DNA of 64,000 nt from MM2 sp035460165 (GTDB lineage Bacteria; Pseudomonadota; Gammaproteobacteria; Burkholderiales; Methylophilaceae): positions 1 through 64,000 of the forward strand of contig DATHWW010000017.1 in the NCBI GenBank assembly GCA_035460165.1. Reading direction: 5' to 3'. The position numbers were made by a program, and so were the translations under genes. The notes below the pieces were generated by a model that saw nothing but the letters and a program-made list of their open reading frames with translations, ran no database searches and was not told the DNA's origin. Shown here one piece after another: positions 54,257 to 61,730 of the stretch; position 1 is the stretch's first letter; every line of letters begins with the position of its first letter.

Positions 54257-56347
54257 ATGTCTGAATTATCGAAATTCGACGGCGGCGAAGCACCGCCTTC
54301 CCCCGGCTTCTGGCTCCGCATCAAGAAGGCCGCCGGCCGCCTGCAGGATTGGTTCGCGGTGCAATCCCTCGCCGTCAAAGTGACGGTGCTGGTGATTGCC
54401 ATGCTGATATCGGCTTCCGGCATCTATGCGGCGGCGATGCTGCAGAAGCAGGCCGCGATTGCCGAACAGGTCCGCGCCATGGGAATTCCGGGGCAGGATG
54501 CCTGGAAACTCAACGACAAGCTGCCGGTGGTCTTCGGCCCGGGTTCGGTGCTGAGCTTCATCGAGATGCAACCGGTCGAGCGCATTTCCGTCATCTATGA
54601 ACCACTGATGTGGGACGTATCCGAGCGCGTTGTCCTGGTCGAATCGCAAGGCAAGCAGCATGCCTTCTACCCCAGCGACATGGAAACGCGCATCTTCACC
54701 GACAAGGCGGTTAATGCGCCGTGGGGCAGCAAGCTCGTCTTCATCCCGCGCAGTGAGCTCAGCGCCAGCAGCCTGGAGCTCTTCGAGCGGCTGGACCAGC
54801 GCTTCGCCGACGCCCGCCCTCAATCCGAAAAGGATAGCTGGAAAGCCGGCCTCAGCGGCGCGCTGTCGGTACTGCTGACGCTGGGCCTGCTGGGCTTCGT
54901 GTTCTACCAGCTTAAAGGGCAATTCAAGTCGCTCAAGTTCATCGAACCCATGCAGATTCACGGCTCCATCGACGACCTCGTCGGTATGGACGATATCAAA
55001 GCCGAAGTCGCGCAGATCAAGGACCAGTACCAGCGCCGCGCGGAATACGCCGAATACGGCATTCACAAGCCCTTCAACGTGATGTTCAGCGGCCCGGCGG
55101 GCACCGGCAAGACCAAGCTCGCCAGCTACCTCGCCAAGGAGCTCAAGCTGCCCATCCTGTTTCACTCCGCCGCCAATCTGGAAACCGGCTTCGTGGCCGG
55201 CGGCGGGCAGACGCTTAGCCGCATCCTGGCGATGGCCAAGCGCCGCAAGCGCTGTATCGTCTTCCTGGACGAAGCGCAAGACCTGTTCATGAAGCGCGGC
55301 GGCCGCCGCAAATTCGACGACGATACCGCCAACACACTGCTTTCCGTGCTGGACGGTGTGCGCAGCCGCAATGCGGCCGAGATCATCTGGATCGTCGCCA
55401 GCAACTTCAACAGCGCCACCATGGAAATGGACGAAGCCATGCTGCGCCGCTTCCAGATGAAGGTCGATTTCCGCGTGCCCAACCGCGAGGAACGCTTGGC
55501 GATCATTCACCACTACCTCAGCCAACGCGCCGACAAGGTGCTGCCCGACCTCGACCTGCGCCACCTGGTGGACCTCACCGAAGGCCACAGCCCGGCCGAC
55601 CTGGAAACCATCGTCAACCAGGCCGGCATCTCCGCCGTACAGAGCGGCGAGATGATAGGCGACCACACGCTGATGCTGGCGGCCGAACGCGTACTGGTCG
55701 GCAACGTCAACACCGAAACTACCGCCGAACGCGAACGCGACCGCCGCATCATCGCCACGCATGAGTGGGGCCACTTCCTGATGGACCTGGAGCACGAGCG
55801 CAAGATCACCAACGACGACTGGGAGCAGATCCTGGCCGACATGAAGACCATCAAGATCTCCCTCAAGGCCAACCCGCGCACCAATGCACTGGGCTTCGTC
55901 TTCCACAAGCAAGGCTCCAACCTGCTCAAGACCAAGGCCGACATCGAGCATGAAGTGCGCGTGCTGCTGGGCGGCATGGCCAACGAGGAACTTTTCTTCG
56001 GCGAGGAAGGCACCACCAACGGCGCGCACAACGACATCACCCGCGTCACCAAGCTGCTGCACCACGCCGTCGGTGAGATGGGCATGTACCGCAAGACCCG
56101 CCTCAACTACACCGCGCTGCAAGACCAGCAAAGCGGCGCGCGCGACCTGGACCAGGAAACGCGCAACATCATGGAAGCGCAAAGCGAACGGCTGTACGGC
56201 GAAACCATCGCCGTGCTCGAACGGCTGAAACCGCTCACCGAGCACATGGTGCAGAAGCTGATGGAAAAGGATGAAATGGGGCTGAGCGAGGCGCTGGCGG
56301 AAATCCGCAGCTTCGAGGCAGCCAATCCCATGTTAAGAGCTGCTTAA
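54257..56347 (+). CDS. FtsH-like membrane AAA+ zinc protease
   Basis: The 696-residue product is membrane-anchored (helices about 40-60 and 199-217 flanking a periplasmic part). It carries an AAA module with Walker A GPAGTGKT (279-286), Walker B CIVFLDEAQDLF and a second-region-of-homology segment MDEAMLRRFQ. The M41-type protease domain has HEWGH (502-506) and a third ligand Asp593 in NGAHNDITR. It is clearly a divergent paralogue rather than the housekeeping FtsH: the SRH lacks the usual RPGRFDR and the N-terminus is longer. A terminator follows. Confidence 0.88.
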   Translation: MSELSKFDGGEAPPSPGFWLRIKKAAGRLQDWFAVQSLAVKVTVLVIAMLISASGIYAAAMLQKQAAIAEQVRAMGIPGQDAWKLNDKLPVVFGPGSVLSFIEMQPVERISVIYEPLMWDVSERVVLVESQGKQHAFYPSDMETRIFTDKAVNAPWGSKLVFIPRSELSASSLELFERLDQRFADARPQSEKDSWKAGLSGALSVLLTLGLLGFVFYQLKGQFKSLKFIEPMQIHGSIDDLVGMDDIKAEVAQIKDQYQRRAEYAEYGIHKPFNVMFSGPAGTGKTKLASYLAKELKLPILFHSAANLETGFVAGGGQTLSRILAMAKRRKRCIVFLDEAQDLFMKRGGRRKFDDDTANTLLSVLDGVRSRNAAEIIWIVASNFNSATMEMDEAMLRRFQMKVDFRVPNREERLAIIHHYLSQRADKVLPDLDLRHLVDLTEGHSPADLETIVNQAGISAVQSGEMIGDHTLMLAAERVLVGNVNTETTAERERDRRIIATHEWGHFLMDLEHERKITNDDWEQILADMKTIKISLKANPRTNALGFVFHKQGSNLLKTKADIEHEVRVLLGGMANEELFFGEEGTTNGAHNDITRVTKLLHHAVGEMGMYRKTRLNYTALQDQQSGARDLDQETRNIMEAQSERLYGETIAVLERLKPLTEHMVQKLMEKDEMGLSEALAEIRSFEAANPMLRAA

Positions 56348-56369
56348 GTTTGATCAAAAGATAGATATG

Positions 56370-56404
56370 AAAAGGCCGGTTTCCTTAGAGGAAGCGGCCT
56401 TTTC
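56370..56404. terminator. intrinsic terminator after the FtsH-like gene
   Basis: AAAGGCCG and CGGCCTTT pair around an inner TTTCC/GGAAG hairpin (56371-56402), followed by TTTTC. It may also terminate leftward transcription from the drug exporter and Bfd-like remnant. Confidence 0.8.
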
Positions 56405-56430
56405 AATTCGGCACTCCGACAGATTGGCCC

Positions 56431-56632
56431 TTATGAACCCTGCTGTTCGGCGAGCTCATTTAGGAGTTGTGAAATATCCCATTCGCACCCGCCACAGCCC
56501 GAGAGAGCACCGTCTTTCGGGAGATAGCATCCACATCCAGCCCTTGCTCAAACAGGCGTTGAATATTGCCCGCGTGGTGCCCCTGCAAGGGCACATGATT
56601 TCGTCTTCCGGATTGACGTTGGGGTTCATGGG
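56431..56632 (-). pseudogene. frame-disrupted Bfd-like [2Fe-2S] binding protein
   Basis: Three overlapping minus-strand frames together read as a short BFD-like domain: MNPNVNPEDEIMCPCRGTTR in the first frame, IQRLFEQGLDVDAISRKT in the second, and GALSGCGGCEWDISQLLNEL in the third, ending at TAA (56431-56433). The C-x-C and C-x2-C cysteines of the [2Fe-2S] domain are all visible once frames are joined. Two shifts are needed, so either the gene is broken or the assembly has two indels. Bfd-type proteins release iron from bacterioferritin. Confidence 0.75.
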
Positions 56633-56672
56633 AGTGAGGTTTGCTTCATATGGATAACAACATGGGGCCCAA

Positions 56673-58112
56673 TTAAACAGTCGCAACCGCTTCCTCGCCT
56701 TGTTGCTGCCCCGTACTTCTTAACCAGAATGCGCCTAGCAAGGCAGCTATGACTGCGAATGCAGCACCGAAAGCAAATGCAATCCGATAACCGCCGTTCA
56801 AAGCGGCTAGAGGCGCTTCACCCTGAGCAAGAAGGTAGCCGGATTGATGTGCCGCAAGGCTCGCCAGAATGGCCAACCCGAGTGCGCCCCCCATCATGAA
56901 TGCGGTATTGACGATGCCGGAAGCGAGGCCGGAATTGGCTGTATCGACATCGCTCATCGCTGCCAGCAACACGGGATTCAAAGCAATCCCCGCTCCCAAT
57001 CCGAGCAACAGCATCCCCGGCAACACATGCCAGACGAAACTTCCATTCACCGGCGCCAATGCAAACAAGACGAGGCCCAATCCCCCCACCAACAGACCGA
57101 AAGCCACAGGTAGTTTGATGCCAAATCGCATGACCATCTTGGCCGAAATCCCGAGCGAGAATAGCGCCATCAGCAAGTTCGAAGGCAGAAACGCCAGCCC
57201 GACCTGCAACGCGTTGTAACCGAGCACGAGCTGCATATAAAGCGCCGAGATGAAGAACCAGGCGAACATGGACGCCGCCCACAACATGGCGATGATGTTG
57301 GCCGTGTAAAGGTTGCGCAGACTAAACAAGCCGAGCGGCATAAGGGGGGTCGAAATCCGCGCTTCAATGCCGATAAAGATCGCCAGCAGCATAATAGCCA
57401 CGGTAATCAGACCCAGAGTCTGGAATGAAGTCCATCCGGCCTCATTGCCATTCACAATGGCAAACACCGCCAGCATGAGTGAAGCGGTAATCGTAATAGC
57501 CCCACCGACATCGAGCTGCTCCCCTGCTGCATGGCCTTTGCCCGCGGGAATCAGCTTCAGACAGAGCAGATATACGGCGAGGCCGATGGGCAGGTTCACG
57601 AGGAAAATCCAGTGCCAGCTCAGCGCATTGGTCAGCAGGCCGCCGAGCAGCACGCCGATGCTGCCACCGCCGGCACAGACGAAGCCATAGACGCCCATCG
57701 CTTTCGCGCGGTCTTCCGGTTCGCTGAAGATGTTCATGATGAGCGACAGCGCCACGGCCGAGACGACGGCGCCACCCAGCCCTTGGATCGCGCGCGCCAC
57801 GATCAGGATCAAGGGCGTGTTGGCAAGGCCGCAGGCGAGCGAGGCGCCGGTGAAGAGGATGAGGCCAAGCAGGAACAGCTTGCGGTGTCCGTAGAGATCG
57901 CCCAGGCGCCCGCCGAGCAGCAGGAATCCGCCGAAGGTGAGCATGTAGGCATTCACGACCCACACGAGCGAGGTTTCGCTGAATCCGAGGTCTTGGCGGA
58001 TCGAGGGCAGAGCGACATTCACGATGGTGGTATCGAGCACGATCATCAGCTCGCCGAGACACAAAACGATCAGCGCCAGCCATCGTTTGTCGTGTGCGAT
58101 ATTGTGGGACAT
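56673..58112 (-). CDS. MFS exporter, DHA2/EmrB-QacA type
   Basis: A 479-residue, 14-helix proton-coupled drug exporter. Motifs of the DHA2 group are present: LDTTIVNVALPSIRQDLGFS, the GGRLGDLYGHRKLFL loop and RAIQGLGGAVVSAVALSLI. There is no membrane-fusion partner next to it, as in QacA-type single-component pumps. A perfect -10 and a GAGT-N4-ACTC inverted repeat lie upstream. Substrates are unknown. Confidence 0.92.
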   Translation of the reverse strand: MSHNIAHDKRWLALIVLCLGELMIVLDTTIVNVALPSIRQDLGFSETSLVWVVNAYMLTFGGFLLLGGRLGDLYGHRKLFLLGLILFTGASLACGLANTPLILIVARAIQGLGGAVVSAVALSLIMNIFSEPEDRAKAMGVYGFVCAGGGSIGVLLGGLLTNALSWHWIFLVNLPIGLAVYLLCLKLIPAGKGHAAGEQLDVGGAITITASLMLAVFAIVNGNEAGWTSFQTLGLITVAIMLLAIFIGIEARISTPLMPLGLFSLRNLYTANIIAMLWAASMFAWFFISALYMQLVLGYNALQVGLAFLPSNLLMALFSLGISAKMVMRFGIKLPVAFGLLVGGLGLVLFALAPVNGSFVWHVLPGMLLLGLGAGIALNPVLLAAMSDVDTANSGLASGIVNTAFMMGGALGLAILASLAAHQSGYLLAQGEAPLAALNGGYRIAFAFGAAFAVIAALLGAFWLRSTGQQQGEEAVATV

Positions 58113-58140
58113 CAGGATTTCCTACCGTGGATTTGCTCGT

Positions 58141-58165
58141 ATTATAAAGCGTTGAGTTTTGACTC
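58141..58165 (-). promoter_or_regulatory. probable promoter/operator of the DHA2 exporter
   Basis: On the minus strand TATAAT (58141-58146) lies about 30 bases before the gene. The palindrome GAGT-N4-ACTC (58154-58165) falls between the expected -35 and -10 positions, a usual place for a repressor operator. The -35 itself is weak. Confidence 0.4.
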
Positions 58166-58265
58166 CATTGTCATGTGAATACTCTTGCTCTCAATCAGCG
58201 GGTTTCTGATTCAAAGAGTATGTGATCGAGTTGGATGGCATCCGGGGAGGCAAGCAGAGCTCTGC

Positions 58266-59507
58266 TTAACGATTCCATGGCATTTTGGCCAACATCATCG
58301 TCAGGCCACATGAATTGCTCAGCCCGGCGTACATCAAACCCGCACCAATCAGGCCTGCAATCCAGTAACCCGCAGGATGCAATAGTGCGCCAATAGCGAC
58401 GCTACCCAAGATCAGCATGCCTGCAGTGATGCGCATCTGGCGGTCAAGCGAAATGGTGTTGCGCTTACCGTGTTCTAGCGGCAAACCCGCCGAAATCCAG
58501 GCATTGGTTCCACCATCGACATGAATAACGCGCTGCATCCCGGCGGTGCGCAGTTTGGCCGTGGCGTACTGGCTGCGCGTGCCGGTCTGGCAGATGCAAT
58601 AAAGAACCGCATCAACACCAAAACGCGAGATTACATCGACGACATTGAGCCGATCCAGCGGGATATTGATTGCGCCCTCGATCTTAAGCGCCTCGAATTC
58701 CCCATGCGTTCGCACATCGAGAATAATGACCTTTCCGGCCTTTATTTCATCGAAGAGTTGGGTAGCAGAGACGCTTTGCAATGTCGTTTCAGTCGCGATC
58801 AGGTGTTCTGGATTGGTTGCGGCTTGCATGGCGCCAGCTCCGATATTGGCAGGAACCGCTTCATGCATCCGTTTCGGCATGGGCAGGCCGAGATTGTTCA
58901 TGATGTCGATGAACTCATCGCGCGATTTCCCTGCAATCCTGGCATTGAAGTACTTTTCCTCGCCTATGCTGCTGAGCCGACGCCCTTTGTAGTCGTGGCC
59001 AGGAAAAACCAGCGTTTGCTCATCTAGCGCAAACAAGGTCTCGGTGATGCTGCTCCACAGCTCCTCAGGGCTGCCCCCTTGAAAATCGGTACGTCCGCAG
59101 CCCCCGATAAAAAGCGTGTCGCCGGTGAACACGCGATCCCTCCAAAGAAAAGAAACGCTGCCTGGCGTATGGCCGGGCGTGGATATGACGGTGATTTCTT
59201 CACGGCCAAACAGGATGACATGGCCGTCCTTCAACATCAGGTCGTAGCCTTGCGCATTGCAGTCGGCCGAAACGGCGGTGATCGCCCCTGTGGATTGTTT
59301 CAGAGCCTGCGCGGAAGTGATGTGGTCCGCGTGTACGTGCGTCTCCAACGTGTACTTAAGCTTGAGCCCGTGTCCGCATATGAGTTTCAAGTCACGCTCC
59401 ACCTGCTCCAGCACCGGATCGATGATGACCGCTTCGTGGGTTGAGTCATCGGCAATCAAATAAGTGTAGGTGGATGAGTCAGTATCGAATAGCTGTTTAA
59501 AAAACAT
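58266..59507 (-). CDS. MBL-fold persulfide-dioxygenase-like protein fused to rhodanese and a DUF2892-like membrane tail
   Basis: The 413-residue product starts MFFKQLFDTDSSTYTYLIAD with a metallo-beta-lactamase domain (metal motif THVHADHITS; GHTPGSVSFLW; GDTLFIGGCGRTDF) of the ETHE1/glyoxalase II-like group. A rhodanese domain follows (about 255-345) with active Cys in CICQTGTRSQYA, then two C-terminal helices (MLILGSVAIGALLHPAGYWI and LIGAGLMYAGLSNSCG) of DUF2892 type. The fusion suggests oxidation of glutathione persulfide with sulfur transfer at the membrane. GAGAGG precedes the ATG at 59507. Confidence 0.9.
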   Translation of the reverse strand: MFFKQLFDTDSSTYTYLIADDSTHEAVIIDPVLEQVERDLKLICGHGLKLKYTLETHVHADHITSAQALKQSTGAITAVSADCNAQGYDLMLKDGHVILFGREEITVISTPGHTPGSVSFLWRDRVFTGDTLFIGGCGRTDFQGGSPEELWSSITETLFALDEQTLVFPGHDYKGRRLSSIGEEKYFNARIAGKSRDEFIDIMNNLGLPMPKRMHEAVPANIGAGAMQAATNPEHLIATETTLQSVSATQLFDEIKAGKVIILDVRTHGEFEALKIEGAINIPLDRLNVVDVISRFGVDAVLYCICQTGTRSQYATAKLRTAGMQRVIHVDGGTNAWISAGLPLEHGKRNTISLDRQMRITAGMLILGSVAIGALLHPAGYWIAGLIGAGLMYAGLSNSCGLTMMLAKMPWNR

Positions 59508-59585
59508 ATAGATACCTCTCTTGCTCGACAGCTGGAAATCTAGTCCAGTGGATAGAGAAGTATGAGTAGGAATGGTACAAATGAA

Positions 59586-59609
59586 AAGGGCCACATTGCT
59601 GTGGCCCTT
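59586..59609 (-). terminator. intrinsic terminator following the partial tRNA
   Basis: AAGGGCCACA and TGTGGCCCTT form a perfect 10-bp stem with a TTGC loop, followed on the minus strand by TTTTCATTT. It lies directly after the CCA end of the tRNA fragment, where a tRNA gene's terminator would be expected. Confidence 0.8.
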
Positions 59610-59614
59610 AAAAC

Positions 59615-59659
59615 TGGCGCGCCCGTAGAGATTCGAACTCCTGACCCCTTGGTTCGTAG
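59615..59659 (-). tRNA. 3' half of a tRNA-Arg gene (partial, probable att site)
   Basis: On the minus strand the 45 bases run from the anticodon loop CTACGAA (anticodon ACG) through the 3' anticodon stem CCAAG, the T-loop TTCGAAT and the acceptor CGGGCGC to the encoded CCA. The expected 5' half (GCGCCCGTAGCTC...) is missing; the bases upstream (AGGCCCC) cannot pair with CCAAG. The T-stem has an A-A mismatch. Such displaced tRNA 3' halves mark integration ends of genomic islands. It cannot make a functional tRNA. Confidence 0.75.
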
Positions 59660-59664
59660 GGGGC

Positions 59665-60501
59665 CTACTGCATAACTGAAGATGCGTTGATAATGCTCGC
59701 AGAACCTGAGGGATTATCCAAAAAGGAGAAGTGTCCAGTGTTCTTTAAGGTAACAAAGCGTACGTGTTTGGGTAATCTTCGTTGGTTTTGTTCAGCTGCA
59801 TACGACGGTGACCAATCCTTGTCACCATAGATGACCTGGGTCGGAATTGAATTCGGAATGTTGGGATATTCTTTATCCGCAATTTGCGGCCAGCTAGCGG
59901 CTTCTTTCATGAGTGATTTCATCACAAAAGGAAACCTCTCGTCCTGACTCGGCACGGTCAGTAATTTTTCGAGAAATTCATCGGACAGATTCTTGTTGTT
60001 TGCGAATCCGGCCTGCATGATCAATCGGAACAATGCCGGAAACTCGAGTTTGAAAGGTTGTTCAGTGAACTGCCCGACATAGGAAACTACGCTGCCTATC
60101 GGTCCGCCGATAAGCGAGCCCATGCTGTCGTGGGGATTGAATGCGATTACCCTGGAAACACGTTGCGGCATGCGTGCGGCCAGGGTTAGAGCGATGGTCC
60201 CGCCGATGGATTCTCCCGCCAGCGTTATTTCTTTCAGATCCAGTTTCTCTACGAGGGCGGCGATGGTTTCGACGAACAGCGTCGCGCTGTAGGGTTGGGT
60301 CAATTCCTTCGATGAACGGCCATAGCCGGGCAGATCGGGAACGATGATCCGGTAATGGTCTGCCAGCAGCGGAACGATGCGCTCCGTATACTCGATTTGC
60401 GTACGCAATGTATGCAGTAGCAGCAATGTGCGTTCGCCACGCCCTGTTTCCCAATAACAAATGTCTCGATCATTTACCCGAATCTTCGAATATGCGTTCA
60501 T
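59665..60501 (-). CDS. alpha/beta hydrolase
   Basis: A 278-residue serine hydrolase (MNAYSKIRVNDRDICYWETG). Visible are the oxyanion region LLLLHTLRTQ, DLPGYGRSSKE, the nucleophile elbow LAGESIGGTIALTL, the acid in VIYGDKDWSP and His in LKNTGHFSFLDNP. It stops six bases from the tRNA fragment, so the last residues may derive from the junction. The substrate is unknown. Together with the genes to the right it looks more AT-rich than the left of the window. Confidence 0.88.
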   Translation of the reverse strand: MNAYSKIRVNDRDICYWETGRGERTLLLLHTLRTQIEYTERIVPLLADHYRIIVPDLPGYGRSSKELTQPYSATLFVETIAALVEKLDLKEITLAGESIGGTIALTLAARMPQRVSRVIAFNPHDSMGSLIGGPIGSVVSYVGQFTEQPFKLEFPALFRLIMQAGFANNKNLSDEFLEKLLTVPSQDERFPFVMKSLMKEAASWPQIADKEYPNIPNSIPTQVIYGDKDWSPSYAAEQNQRRLPKHVRFVTLKNTGHFSFLDNPSGSASIINASSVMQ

Positions 60502-60592
60502 CTTGATGCTCCTTTGAGAGTTGTTTTCTTAAAGGCAATAACTCCAGCTCCTAGTTGAGAAACCGAAGTTATTGCCTCATCTTCCTTCATGC

Positions 60593-60919
60593 TCAGGATT
60601 TTGTATAACGATAGTTTGCCTGGAACATGCGGGTAAAAATATCCGAAGCTGTTTCAGTCTTCACTGGCTTGCTATCGATCGCCGGAGTGACGCGAGGCGT
60701 TTTTCCGAGCACGCTGCTGGAAAACAACTCCAGGGATTTGTCGACGTCGGGTGTTTGGTTCGATACGGACGTCGCCGCCGGTTTCCAGTTGCCCAGTAGT
60801 GTTCCTTCGACAAACGTATTGCGGGACTGGTCAGGATTGTTTCCATCGGCGAAAGCGATGCCACTTATACCGGTAATTGCGAAAAGCAGGCTGCTGATAA
60901 GAATTGATTTGGTGTTCAT
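60593..60919 (-). CDS. small exported protein, unknown function
   Basis: The 108-residue product has a signal peptide (MNTKSILISSLLFAITGISG, cleavage after AFA) and a short hydrophilic mature part with no Cys and no recognised domain. It is transcribed leftward from a strong promoter overlapping a TetR-type operator, in front of the hydrolase gene, so the two probably form the repressed unit. Confidence 0.65.
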   Translation of the reverse strand: MNTKSILISSLLFAITGISGIAFADGNNPDQSRNTFVEGTLLGNWKPAATSVSNQTPDVDKSLELFSSSVLGKTPRVTPAIDSKPVKTETASDIFTRMFQANYRYTKS

Positions 60920-61000
60920 GATGTAGATCCTCATTCAAGTTTAAGAAAATGTTCCATTAATCCCTTGAGCGAAAAACCGGTGGCTTTTCGTCGGTATTTA

Positions 61001-61016
61001 TGTAACATGGATTACA
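61001..61016. promoter_or_regulatory. TetR-type operator, copy 1
   Basis: TGTAACATGGATTACA is a near-perfect palindrome that overlaps the -10 end and start site of the leftward promoter. A second copy lies 52 bases to the right, on nearly the same helical face. Confidence 0.7.
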
Positions 61017-61044
61017 TTATTAGATCTTGATTTGCTTTTGTCAA
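61016..61044 (-). promoter_or_regulatory. promoter of the leftward small protein/hydrolase unit
   Basis: On the minus strand TTGACA (61039-61044) and AATAAT (61016-61021) are spaced by 17 bases. The -35 is a perfect consensus. The start site should lie near 61009, inside operator copy 1. Confidence 0.7.
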
Positions 61045-61052
61045 CACATTTA

Positions 61053-61068
61053 TGTAATCTAGATTAAA
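61053..61068. promoter_or_regulatory. TetR-type operator, copy 2
   Basis: TGTAATCTAGATTAAA shares TGTAA-N5-GATTA (allowing one change) with copy 1. It lies 24 bases before the tetR start, where it would overlap the rightward promoter (possible TTGTCA at 61038 and TAGATT at 61060), suggesting autoregulation. Confidence 0.65.
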
Positions 61069-61091
61069 TTATTTAAGATTGAGGTTTCAAA

Positions 61092-61730
61092 ATGTCCCCA
61101 GCAGGTCGTCCGAGAACATTTGATCGCGAAGAAGCGCTAAAGAAAGCCATGCTGGTTTTCTGGGAGAAGGGCTTTGAAGGCACCACGATGGCTGACTTGA
61201 TCGCCGCGATTGGAATTAAGCCCCCTAGTGTCTACGCAGCCTTTGGGAATAAAGATGCTTTGTTCAGAGAGGTAGTGGAGCTTTATAAAGATAAAGTTGA
61301 GCAAGGGCCTCTTAAAGTCCTTAACGAAACAACCCCAATCTTGAATGCCCTTGAAAGCTCCCTAAATGAAAGTGTCAAGATGGTTTCAGGGCCTGAGGCA
61401 TCTAGCTGTTTGATTATGGCTGGTGCGATCAACTGCACACCGGAACATCAGGAACATGTTCAACACCTAAAAAATTTGAGGTCTAAGTACAAGGAAGCAC
61501 TGAAGAACAGATTCATCCAGGCAATAGAAGATGGTCAGTTAATTGAAGGAACTAAGCCAGATGCATTGGCCGAGTTCTATTTCAGTTTCATACATGGCTT
61601 GGCATTGCGCGCAAAGGATGGATCTACAAAAAAGGAACTCCACTCCTCATGCAAGTTTGCCTTGGAGGCATTAAGGTCGGTGTTACGCACCTCAAATGAG
61701 CCGGTCCAATCAACGGAGTTGGAATCATGA
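61092..61730 (+). CDS. TetR/AcrR family transcriptional regulator
   Basis: A 212-residue repressor with the N-terminal helix-turn-helix (FWEKGFEGTTMADLIAAIGI, KPPSVYAAFGNKDALF) and a ligand-binding domain of the AcrR_C type (SSCLIMAGAINCTPEH, LAEFYFSFIHGLALRA). GAGG precedes the ATG. It overlaps the KAS gene by four bases, so both are co-translated, and it faces two operators in the divergent promoter region. The gene is markedly AT-rich. Confidence 0.93.
   Translation: MSPAGRPRTFDREEALKKAMLVFWEKGFEGTTMADLIAAIGIKPPSVYAAFGNKDALFREVVELYKDKVEQGPLKVLNETTPILNALESSLNESVKMVSGPEASSCLIMAGAINCTPEHQEHVQHLKNLRSKYKEALKNRFIQAIEDGQLIEGTKPDALAEFYFSFIHGLALRAKDGSTKKELHSSCKFALEALRSVLRTSNEPVQSTELES

Noticed and set aside
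54266..56245. 659-residue minus-strand open frame opposite the FtsH-like gene
   Set aside because: No motif or ribosome site; the opposite strand carries a complete AAA+ protease.
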